From: Rhodobacteraceae bacterium Water-Bin34
GTDB lineage: Bacteria; Pseudomonadota; Alphaproteobacteria; Rhodobacterales; Rhodobacteraceae
Assembly: GCA_900197625.1 (NCBI GenBank)
Contig: FZLS01000020.1
Span: 1 to 43,467, forward strand
Length of the DNA stretch: 43,467 nt
Reading direction: 5' to 3'
The translations under genes and the position numbers were made by a program. Below the pieces are notes generated by a model. It did no database searches. It was not told the DNA's origin and saw only the letters and a program-made list of their open reading frames with translations. Positions within the stretch are counted from its first letter, which is position 1. The number at the start of each line of letters is the position of its first letter. Of this stretch, positions 31,394-37,606 are shown piece by piece.

Positions 31394-31630
31394 TTAGTCT
31401 TCATCCTCATCATCATCTTCGTCATCATCATCTTTTTGATCTTCGTCGTCTTCATCCTCATCTTCGTCTTCATCATCGTCTTTTGCTTCTTCTAAATCTT
31501 CTTCCATAGCTGCTTTGTACTTTTCTTCTAAAGCCAAAGAGATACGAGAACTAATTTCTTCATTAAACGATTTGTTGACTTCAACTGCATCGCCTTCAAT
31601 TGCAGCTGCAATAATTTTTTCTAATGACAT
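31394..31630 (-). CDS. gp67-like acidic prohead core protein
   Basis: 78 residues. The first half is helical (LEKIIAAAIEGDAVEVNKS); the second is almost all Asp and Glu. T4 gp67 (PIP) has the same size, a helical start and a run of acidic residues, and is a prohead core protein cleaved by the gp21 protease. AGGAGG precedes the ATG, and an exact TATAAATA late promoter stands 30 bases upstream. Acidic composition alone is weak evidence, so the call is moderate. Confidence 0.65.
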   Translation of the reverse strand: MSLEKIIAAAIEGDAVEVNKSFNEEISSRISLALEEKYKAAMEEDLEEAKDDDEDEDEDEDDEDQKDDDDEDDDEDED

Positions 31631-31660
31631 TTTACTGCCTCCTTTGTTTAAACTATATTC

Positions 31661-31668
31661 TATTTATA
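31661..31668 (-). promoter_or_regulatory. T4-type late promoter box TATAAATA
   Basis: Exact consensus, 30 bases before the ATG of the gp67-like gene and in the gap after the endolysin gene. Spacing and position are ideal. Confidence 0.75.
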
Positions 31669-32517
31669 CTAACTAAACATTTTAGCTTGAGTTGCTGGTC
31701 CAACGATGCCATCAGCTGTTAAACCGTTCATTTTTTGCCATTTCTTTACGGCAGTAAGAGTTCCAAATCCAAAATCACCGTCAGCTGTTACGCCAATTGC
31801 TTTTTGCATTTTCTTAACGTCATCTCCTTGCATACCTTTACGTAGAGTACGTACTGCGCCTTTTGATGTTTTCTTAGGAGCTGGTGCTTTACCGCCAAGG
31901 ATTGCTAATGCTTCGTCCCAACGGCGATTACGGTCGTCTAAACCAATAGTACCACCATTAATCTTTTTAGTTAATCCTTTATTATCGCCTTTATCTGCCC
32001 ACTTTTCTAATTTATTAGTAGACCAAAACCAGCAAGCAGACTCAATAGCGCCAGTAGGTGTTGAAACATACTCAGCCGCTTCTTCAGCAGTCATATCTAC
32101 TGTATTTGCGAATTGTGTATAATTATTTCTTCCTGTAAGCTGCTTGATACCTCTACCCCTAAAGAGCCAGCCATCGCCGGGATTAACGTTTCCCAAGGCT
32201 CCTCGTTTGGATCTAAACTCATCTTGATAGACATAGTTTGCGATTTTTTCTTGGTTTCTAGCATAGTCTTTTGCATTTCTTTTACCCTTTCCAAAGTAAC
32301 GACCAAATACTGAATTTAATGCTTTTTCTGAATAGTTAAGATTTTCTACTAAACGGGTAAAGTCTAATGACTCATGCGCACACTGGGCCATAAAGCCTGC
32401 GATACGATTATTTGTATTGATTTCATATTTTTCAAACATAGGAACTGCTGCTTCATACCAAGCTTCAGGATTTTTATTTGAAGGAATCATTGCACTGAAT
32501 TGTTCTAACGTAATCAT
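31669..32517 (-). CDS. Endolysin: GH19-type lysozyme with peptidoglycan-binding domain
   Basis: 282 residues. Residues 1 to about 205 form a GH19-like domain with the catalytic Glu in MAQCAHESLDF (Glu49), LFRGRGIKQLTGRNNY and SACWFWSTNKL. A linker leads to a PG_binding_1 domain at the end (VRTLRKGMQGDDVKKMQKAIG, DGDFGFGTL, GIVGPAT). It would cut the host wall at lysis. There is no signal peptide, so a holin is needed. Its ATG overlaps the upstream stop (ATGA). Confidence 0.92.
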   Translation of the reverse strand: MITLEQFSAMIPSNKNPEAWYEAAVPMFEKYEINTNNRIAGFMAQCAHESLDFTRLVENLNYSEKALNSVFGRYFGKGKRNAKDYARNQEKIANYVYQDEFRSKRGALGNVNPGDGWLFRGRGIKQLTGRNNYTQFANTVDMTAEEAAEYVSTPTGAIESACWFWSTNKLEKWADKGDNKGLTKKINGGTIGLDDRNRRWDEALAILGGKAPAPKKTSKGAVRTLRKGMQGDDVKKMQKAIGVTADGDFGFGTLTAVKKWQKMNGLTADGIVGPATQAKMFS

Positions 32518-33182
32518 ATTTTATCTCCAATAATATCTCTTAATCTTTTTCTTTTACCAGATTTGTTACCAGATGTCCACTTTTTCTGAGATGCTTTAGA
32601 CATATGGCCGCCGTCCATTCCTGCGATGTTACCACCACCGACGTTATTTACTGGTTCTTCATCCATAGCACTTAACTTTGCAGCAATTGCCATTTTACGT
32701 TTTTTCTCTTTTGATTTACCTTTAAACTGAGGAGCGTCTGAGTCTTGAAAATCGTCTATCCAAGCACCCATATCATCACTCTTTTTCAACTTTTCGTTGA
32801 CATTTTCAGCTAATACAGTATAATGGTTATACCTACTAGAAAATAATTCCATAGATTCTTGTAGTTGTTCATCACTCATGTCTTCGGTAAGAGTTGATTC
32901 ATCTGTGAAGGCTTTATATTCTTTAATAAGGAATAACGCGGCTGCGTATGTAGCAAACCTAGAACTACCGCCAGGCACTTTAGCTAGGAGTTTCTTTAGA
33001 TTGGCTATCATTCTATCAAAAACACCCCACGCCTTTCTTTGACGAGAGTTCGTAAAGTCTTTTGATTTTATTAAGTTATTGCCCTTATCATCAATGATAC
33101 CTAGCTTATACGCCTGCCATTTTGTAAATGGTGTAGCTAAACGTCTTATGAATTGATAGACTAAAAAAAGATCTACTACCAT
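32514..33182 (-). CDS. Conserved T4-like marine phage protein, probably virion-associated
   Basis: 222 residues. Start MVVDLFLVYQFIRRLATPFTKWQAYKLGIIDDKGN and a central SSRFATYAAALFLIKEYK are conserved in marine T4-like phages, given here in pieces: VYQFIRRLATPF, YKLGIIDDKG, FATYAAALFLIKE. The C-terminal third is polar and basic, with Gly-rich spacers (NNVGGGNIAGMDGG). It is grouped with late genes. Function unknown. Confidence 0.7.
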   Translation of the reverse strand: MVVDLFLVYQFIRRLATPFTKWQAYKLGIIDDKGNNLIKSKDFTNSRQRKAWGVFDRMIANLKKLLAKVPGGSSRFATYAAALFLIKEYKAFTDESTLTEDMSDEQLQESMELFSSRYNHYTVLAENVNEKLKKSDDMGAWIDDFQDSDAPQFKGKSKEKKRKMAIAAKLSAMDEEPVNNVGGGNIAGMDGGHMSKASQKKWTSGNKSGKRKRLRDIIGDKI

Positions 33183-33186
33183 AGTT

Positions 33187-33561
33187 TTAAATTCCTTTAA
33201 GCTTTTCGCTTATCGTTTTATCTGAGTCGATGTTATCTCTCATAAGAACAACATCATCGTATTGTATAGTTAAAGGCATGAAGTTTAAATACTCCACAAA
33301 AGGCTTTAGATACCCGTGGTAATCATGAAGTTTCATAAAGAGCATGTTAGTTGCTTCAGGCCCAAAGATATTATATATGACGATCAAGTGGTTCAGGATC
33401 AACCTTTCTTTCAAATCATTATCTTGTCTATATCTACCAAATAGTTTACGTAAATATTGAAATCTTTTCAAGTCCTCATCGAATTCGACTATATCAGTAC
33501 AATTAGGATTGTCGTAATATTTCGAAGCAAATAACAGAAAGGTTGATTCTGTTAATATCAT
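33187..33561 (-). CDS. Conserved T4-like hypothetical protein (DUF7207-like)
   Basis: 124 residues with a helical pattern: TFLLFASKYYDNPNC, FDEDLKRFQYLRKLFGRY, RLILNHLIVIYNIFGPEATNML and LKPFVEYLNFMP. I recognise this set of segments from a protein conserved in T4-like phages, next to structural or late-transcription genes. No enzyme motif is seen. The ribosome site is weak. Confidence 0.72.
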   Translation of the reverse strand: MILTESTFLLFASKYYDNPNCTDIVEFDEDLKRFQYLRKLFGRYRQDNDLKERLILNHLIVIYNIFGPEATNMLFMKLHDYHGYLKPFVEYLNFMPLTIQYDDVVLMRDNIDSDKTISEKLKGI

Positions 33562-33566
33562 TTTGT

Positions 33567-33869
33567 TTATGCGTCAGCTACGATTGCATCTTCAACTGCG
33601 GTATCGCCAGTAACACCTAAGTCGCCAGCTGCAACTGCGGTTACTTTCATCGGTACCAAGCATTCTGCATAATGACGGCTGTTTGATGTATGATACAACC
33701 ACCAACCTGGGCCAGTAATACCCTTAGCGCGGTTAGAAGCAATACCAGCCTCGGTTAAGTCAACAAAGATTGCGTTATCTCTATCGTTTGATTTGTTTGT
33801 GTTTGAAGCAGCATCTTCCAACCATTTTGGTACGGAAGCTAACGCATCTGTTTTTCCCCATAGTGCCAT
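33567..33869 (-). CDS. Small virion protein (MALWGKTDALAS type)
   Basis: A 100-residue Ala/Asp-rich protein starting MALWGKTDALASVPKWLED. Middle segments include FVDLTEAGIASNRAKGITGPGWW in overlapping beta-type pieces (AIFVDLTEAG, RAKGITGPGWWLYH). Similar proteins with MALWGxxD starts are structural components in marine T4-like phages. AGGAG precedes the ATG. The exact place in the virion is unknown. Confidence 0.7.
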   Translation of the reverse strand: MALWGKTDALASVPKWLEDAASNTNKSNDRDNAIFVDLTEAGIASNRAKGITGPGWWLYHTSNSRHYAECLVPMKVTAVAAGDLGVTGDTAVEDAIVADA

Positions 33870-33893
33870 TTTAGTTCTCCTAGTTTGGGTTAA

Positions 33894-34211
33894 TTAATAG
33901 TTTGTAACATCATCTTTATTGCCACCGGCTTTTGTAACTAATTTCTTAGTAGCTCTCATAATACCTTTTTTACGCTTAGACGTATTCTGGAAATCAGAAG
34001 CGTCATCAGAAGCTTTGTTAATATAAGTTCCCAACTTTTCAGGTGATAATTCATCGAGTTGCTCAGTTGACTCGTTTTTCTTTTTGCGCATCATAGCGAA
34101 ATCATCACCGTCGATGTCTCCATCGTTATCTTTATCTAACGCTTTTTGACCAGCAGAAAGTTTCTTTTTCATTTCGTCTAATTCGTTAATGAATGTACTA
34201 AACCGTTTCAT
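33894..34211 (-). CDS. Putative internal head protein with CTS-like start, EF-hand-like loop and DELSPE module
   Basis: 105 residues. The start MKRFSTFINE matches the recurring capsid-targeting-like peptide of this cassette. Residues 26-38 (DKDNDGDIDGDDF) form an EF-hand or dockerin-like calcium loop. ESTEQLDELSPEKLG near residue 47 is shared with the 713-residue protein at 37599. The tail is basic. It has its own TATAAATA promoter at ideal spacing and an AAGGA site. This suggests a late protein packed into the head. Confidence 0.72.
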   Translation of the reverse strand: MKRFSTFINELDEMKKKLSAGQKALDKDNDGDIDGDDFAMMRKKKNESTEQLDELSPEKLGTYINKASDDASDFQNTSKRKKGIMRATKKLVTKAGGNKDDVTNY

Positions 34212-34242
34212 TTTGATTTCCTTTTTGTATGTTTATTGGTAG

Positions 34243-34250
34243 TATTTATA
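34243..34250 (-). promoter_or_regulatory. T4-type late promoter box TATAAATA
   Basis: Exact consensus 31 bases before the ATG at 34211, in the only intergenic gap of the cassette. Same spacing as the boxes at 31661 and 39773. Confidence 0.75.
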
Positions 34251-34256
34251 AAAAAA

Positions 34257-34565
34257 TTACCATTTGACCTTATCAGCCCAGTATGCAGCTGACATTTTAC
34301 CCTTAGCAATATTTTTGCCGTGGCGTGCTTTAAACGATTTACGTTTAGCTTTCATTCTATCAGACTCACCCTTTTTAGGATCGCCGGCAGTTGAAGCACC
34401 TTGCTGACCAAAACGAATTGTTTTAACTCTATCGCCGTCTTTAGCAACAACAATATGACTTTTAGTAGGATGCGAAGGAGTACCTTTAGCTTTGTTGAAA
34501 CCTTTTACACCAGCTCGAGCTAAACGTGGATCTTTTTCTTCTGCAAACTGTTTAAACTTTTTCAT
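34257..34565 (-). CDS. Putative internal head protein with basic RFG/RKSFKARH domain
   Basis: 102 residues from the ATG at 34565 (AAGGA upstream). It starts MKKFKQFAEEKDPRLARAG (CTS-like). The domain after it has VKTIRFGQQGAST, RMKAKRKSFKARHGKNI and MSAAYWADKVKW, a pattern seen in many phage virion proteins of unknown role. It is very basic, so it could bind packaged DNA. It follows the HD-domain gene by one base. Confidence 0.72.
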   Translation of the reverse strand: MKKFKQFAEEKDPRLARAGVKGFNKAKGTPSHPTKSHIVVAKDGDRVKTIRFGQQGASTAGDPKKGESDRMKAKRKSFKARHGKNIAKGKMSAAYWADKVKW

Positions 34566-34566
34566 C

Positions 34567-35124
34567 TCAGTATTCCTTAATCTTTTTCTCAATAGCAGAC
34601 ATAATCTTATTATGAGTTTTACTTAAGTATCTATCTGATCTGAGACGTTTTAGAGCCAGCCTCGTATCAGCAGCATATTTCTTTTGAAATTTAGCCGGTC
34701 GTGTATCAATATCCTGTACGTTAGCAAGCCGATCCGCGAGTTTAACTACTAATGCCCAGCTTGACATCTTAGCCATTTTACCAGCAATGTATTCGCCTTT
34801 ACCAATCGCATCAGATGCAGCCTTATCAGTTGTTAATTCCTGAACCATATCAGCTACAAGAGCACCAAACTGTTTAACCAAATCTGCATATGTAGTATCA
34901 GTATCTTCAATAGTATCATGCAAATATGCTGCTTGTACTAATGCAGAAAGATTGTTTGATTTTTTAAACTTTTGTACGAACCTAGCAACTTCTTTTGGAT
35001 GCTCAATGTATTTACCACCGCTTTTCCTAAACTGGCCTTTATGAGCCTTAGTCGCAACCCTTAAAGCTTTAAGTGCGCTTTCGTTTAAAGTATCTTCAGC
35101 TATGTATGTTTTAAAACTTTTCAT
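34567..35124 (-). CDS. SpoT/Mesh1-type (p)ppGpp hydrolase with CTS-like start
   Basis: 185 residues. After a start like the T4 capsid-targeting sequence (MKSFKTYIAEDTLNES) comes an HD domain with all metal and substrate motifs of the SpoT hydrolase group: AHKGQFRKSGGKYIEHP (His42), YLHDTIEDTDTTY (His69, Asp70, Glu73, Asp74), LVADMVQELTTDK, KMSSWALVVKLADRLANV (Asp131). No synthetase or regulatory domain is present, as in the small alarmone hydrolases. It would remove the 3' pyrophosphate of ppGpp. Presence in a cassette of internal proteins suggests delivery with the DNA. Confidence 0.85.
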   Translation of the reverse strand: MKSFKTYIAEDTLNESALKALRVATKAHKGQFRKSGGKYIEHPKEVARFVQKFKKSNNLSALVQAAYLHDTIEDTDTTYADLVKQFGALVADMVQELTTDKAASDAIGKGEYIAGKMAKMSSWALVVKLADRLANVQDIDTRPAKFQKKYAADTRLALKRLRSDRYLSKTHNKIMSAIEKKIKEY

Positions 35125-35148
35125 CTAATATCTCTATTTCTTCTTTAG

Positions 35149-36045
35149 TTAGGCCCGTTCTTTATCGTAAGGCTCGTGGTCCTCTTGGCTATGAACTTTG
35201 AAATGATGTACATTAAATCCATCTGTTGTTTTGTGAGATTTAATATGTTTTAATTTAGTGCCTGATGGAACTACTGTTTCTTTTTCACTGCTTCCTTCAG
35301 ATTTAGAACCTTTTCCATCCACATGAACAGCTTTAGTTTTTTTATGAGCATGAATTACAACAACATGTCCGCTCCCAAAATTTGTTGCTGACTTATGATC
35401 GTGCGAAGTAGACATATGAGCTGGATTGTGAATTATACCATCTTTACTCTTTTTAGCAGCTGCACCAAAGTCGTGATGTGACCCATGATACAAAGTCATT
35501 TTCTTACCAAGAGGCTTAGCATGCTTATGGATTGTATGATGCACGTGAGCTTCAGATTTATGAATATCTATTAGTTGTTTATCATTGGGAAAATATTTGT
35601 GATCGTCCATATGCGCATGATTACTTTTGTAGACTTGATGTTTACGTGCCTGAAATTTACTATAGCCATGGCCCTGATTTTTTTGGTGACTACCTATCAA
35701 ATGCTCATTCATCTCTGTTGAGTTACGTTTAAAATGATCGAAAGCTTTTGCCTCATGTTTATCTTTATGTGCACCCGCAGAATGATCAGACAAATGTTTA
35801 CTGTGATCTTTTTTATTATACTTAGCGGCATGTTCATCTAAAGATTTTTCATGATCTGCTTTACCGCCAAAGGCTTTTTTAACCTTAGCTATTATAGATT
35901 CATTAGTATCTTTTTTCTTTTCTTTTTTTCTGTCGAATGAAGTATCATGCGCAACAAAAACGTTTCCGTCCTTATCTGTATCAAATCCTTTTGTTGGGCC
36001 CTTATTTTCTTCTTCTTCTGCTATGTATTGCTTAAACGTTTTCAT
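35149..36045 (-). CDS. His-rich protein with ADP-ribosyltransferase-like C-terminus and CTS-like start
   Basis: 298 residues. The start MKTFKQYIAEEEEN closely resembles the T4 internal-protein targeting peptide. Residues 60-180 are very rich in His and Lys. The last third looks like an ADP-ribosyltransferase: TLYHGSHHDF (185-192), PAHMSTSHDHKSATNFG with an STS motif (212-214), VVVIHAHK strand, and SSEKETVVPSGTK with an ExE pair (Glu254, Glu256). The first-motif Arg of the R-S-E class is His here. T4 Alt, an injected RNA polymerase modifier, is a parallel. Activity is inferred. Confidence 0.65.
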   Translation of the reverse strand: MKTFKQYIAEEEENKGPTKGFDTDKDGNVFVAHDTSFDRKKEKKKDTNESIIAKVKKAFGGKADHEKSLDEHAAKYNKKDHSKHLSDHSAGAHKDKHEAKAFDHFKRNSTEMNEHLIGSHQKNQGHGYSKFQARKHQVYKSNHAHMDDHKYFPNDKQLIDIHKSEAHVHHTIHKHAKPLGKKMTLYHGSHHDFGAAAKKSKDGIIHNPAHMSTSHDHKSATNFGSGHVVVIHAHKKTKAVHVDGKGSKSEGSSEKETVVPSGTKLKHIKSHKTTDGFNVHHFKVHSQEDHEPYDKERA

Positions 36046-36500
36046 TTTTTTGCCTTTTTCGCCAGATCTTTATCTGCTCCACCCCAAGTACCAGATGATT
36101 TTGTAATAAAAGAATTTACTCGTGCATGACCCCATTGTTGTGGTGTAGTACCAGGTTTATGACCAGTACGCCATGCCGCAACACCTCTATTATATACTTT
36201 ACGTAAAATACCTGCGGCCATACCTGATTTTTTTGCTTTATCTGCTAAAGATTTACCAGCAGCGTCTTCTCCTAAGAAATCAAACTCTTCGTTTGTAAAG
36301 CCCATTGCGCGTGCTTTCTTTGTATGCTTTGACTCTTTAGTCTTAGCATCTTTATCTCCTGGAGCAGGTTTATAGGCAGCTGGATTACCATCATCCATCT
36401 TTGCACCCTTTTCAAAATGACGTTCTCTATCGTCTTTTTGTTTTTTAGGGATGCCTTTATAGTAACTAGCATTTTCTGTAAACTGAATAAATCTTTTCAT
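36042..36500 (-). CDS. Putative internal head protein with RGVAAWRTGHKPG domain
   Basis: 152 residues starting MKRFIQFTENASYYKG. The C-terminal 60 residues (GMAAGILRKVYNRGVAAW, RTGHKPGTTPQQWGHARVNS, FITKSSGTWGGADKDL) match a small domain found in many phage structural or internal proteins without a known activity. The stop overlaps the next start (ATGA). Lys-rich and acidic patches alternate in the middle, as in scaffold-core proteins. Confidence 0.7.
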   Translation of the reverse strand: MKRFIQFTENASYYKGIPKKQKDDRERHFEKGAKMDDGNPAAYKPAPGDKDAKTKESKHTKKARAMGFTNEEFDFLGEDAAGKSLADKAKKSGMAAGILRKVYNRGVAAWRTGHKPGTTPQQWGHARVNSFITKSSGTWGGADKDLAKKAKK

Positions 36501-36877
36501 ACTTTCACCACGTCGTTTGGGGTTCTAAAGTTCTTTTTACGCATGATAGTTTTATGCGTAATCTCGAATTCACCTTTGTTATAATGAATAACAATAGGCA
36601 AATTTAAATCTGTATCAATATCTTTTAAGACAGCTTGTACATCAGGCCCTAACTGTTTAATCGATTTGCCTTTTCTCTTAGCAATCTTTTTAAATAGTTT
36701 CTGAAGTTCTGCTATCTTAATCTCTGGTTTGTTTCTTGGATCATTCATTCTATCTGCAAAATGTCTAGAAAACTCGATATCTATGTTGTACTTATTAAGC
36801 AGTTTATCGCCGAATTTTTCTAAATCAGTAATCTGTCTCTGAGTTACTCTTTCGCAAAACAGTTTAAATCTTAACAT
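36497..36877 (-). CDS. Putative internal protein, conserved in T4-like marine phages
   Basis: 126 residues starting MLRFKLFCERVTQRQ (CTS-like). The rest has LEKFGDKLLNKYNIDIEFSRHF, here in pieces (DKLLNKYNIDIEF, SRHFADRMNDPRN), then ELQKLFKKI and LNLPIVIHYNKGEFEITHKTIMRKK in pieces (LPIVIHYNKGEFEI, THKTIMRKKNF). The layout of helix followed by strands with a conserved His and Arg could be a RelE/barnase-like nuclease fold; this is only a suggestion. Similar proteins are common in marine T4-like phages. Confidence 0.68.
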   Translation of the reverse strand: MLRFKLFCERVTQRQITDLEKFGDKLLNKYNIDIEFSRHFADRMNDPRNKPEIKIAELQKLFKKIAKRKGKSIKQLGPDVQAVLKDIDTDLNLPIVIHYNKGEFEITHKTIMRKKNFRTPNDVVKV

Positions 36878-36881
36878 TTAA

Positions 36882-37112
36882 TTAACTCTTTTCCGACTTC
36901 ATATAATCTCTTGCAGTATCAATGTAATCTGTGGCTTTGGTAATTTTACCTTGAACCCATTCTGGCAGATTATCATCATCACCCAACATATTAGATAATT
37001 CGGTTGCTGCATCTATCATTGTGCGTAAAGATGTCTTAGCCATACTACCTTCTTGATCGTATTCGCCAGGATTTTGATTTTTTGCTTCTAAGAAGTATTT
37101 AAAATTTTTCAT
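36882..37112 (-). CDS. Small putative internal protein, conserved in T4-like marine phages
   Basis: 76 residues starting MKNFKYFLEAKNQNPGEYD (CTS-like). The rest is helical and acidic: AKTSLRTMIDAATELSNML, then DDDNLPEWVQGKITKATDYID in two pieces (DDNLPEWVQGKI, TKATDYIDTARDYM). The NLPEWVQxK motif is conserved in marine T4-like phages. GGAG precedes the ATG. Function unknown. Confidence 0.72.
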   Translation of the reverse strand: MKNFKYFLEAKNQNPGEYDQEGSMAKTSLRTMIDAATELSNMLGDDDNLPEWVQGKITKATDYIDTARDYMKSEKS

Positions 37113-37606
37113 GAAGTAGCTCCAGTTTTAGCAGGTTTTATAGGTGTATTAGCTCTTTCTCTTGCTTTCTTTTTTGCATCGTCGTATCTTGCTTTCATCT
37201 TAGTAAGTCTTTCACGATCTTTATTCTTTTGTTCAGCTTTTTTAGCTTTTTTCTCAGCTGCGTCTGCCCTACCTGCAACAGATGCTCTCCTAACGCCTTT
37301 ACCAGCTAATCTTGCTCCACCCACAACTGTTTTAGCAGCGCCTCTAAATACTCCTGATAAAGCTTTTCCAACAAGACCTTCATCTACGTCTTCTTTAGGC
37401 ACACAATCTGGTACCATCTTATCGCCTTTTTTCTTCATTCCTACCTGTTTATGAGTATCCCAACAAGCTTCATTCTTTGCATTGCAGTTACAATGTTCAC
37501 AAGTTGGTGGGCAATCACAATCTTCTCTTTTAACATCGGAACCACAACATTTATCTGAGCAATGTGTGTCTCTCGCTTCAGCAACAAATTGTTTAAAACT
37601 AAGCAT
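37109..37606 (-). CDS. Cys-rich putative internal protein
   Basis: 165 residues starting MLSFKQFVAEARDTHCSDK (CTS-like, very close to the T4 peptide MKTYQEFIAEA). Residues 15-50 contain about ten cysteines (HCSDKCCGSD, REDCDCPPTCEHCNCNA, EACWD), suited to a zinc or other metal cluster. A CWDTHKQVGMKKKGDKM module (common in marine phage head proteins) follows, then an amphipathic Gly-rich part and a long Lys/Ala helix. It overlaps both neighbours. Confidence 0.68.
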   Translation of the reverse strand: MLSFKQFVAEARDTHCSDKCCGSDVKREDCDCPPTCEHCNCNAKNEACWDTHKQVGMKKKGDKMVPDCVPKEDVDEGLVGKALSGVFRGAAKTVVGGARLAGKGVRRASVAGRADAAEKKAKKAEQKNKDRERLTKMKARYDDAKKKARERANTPIKPAKTGATS

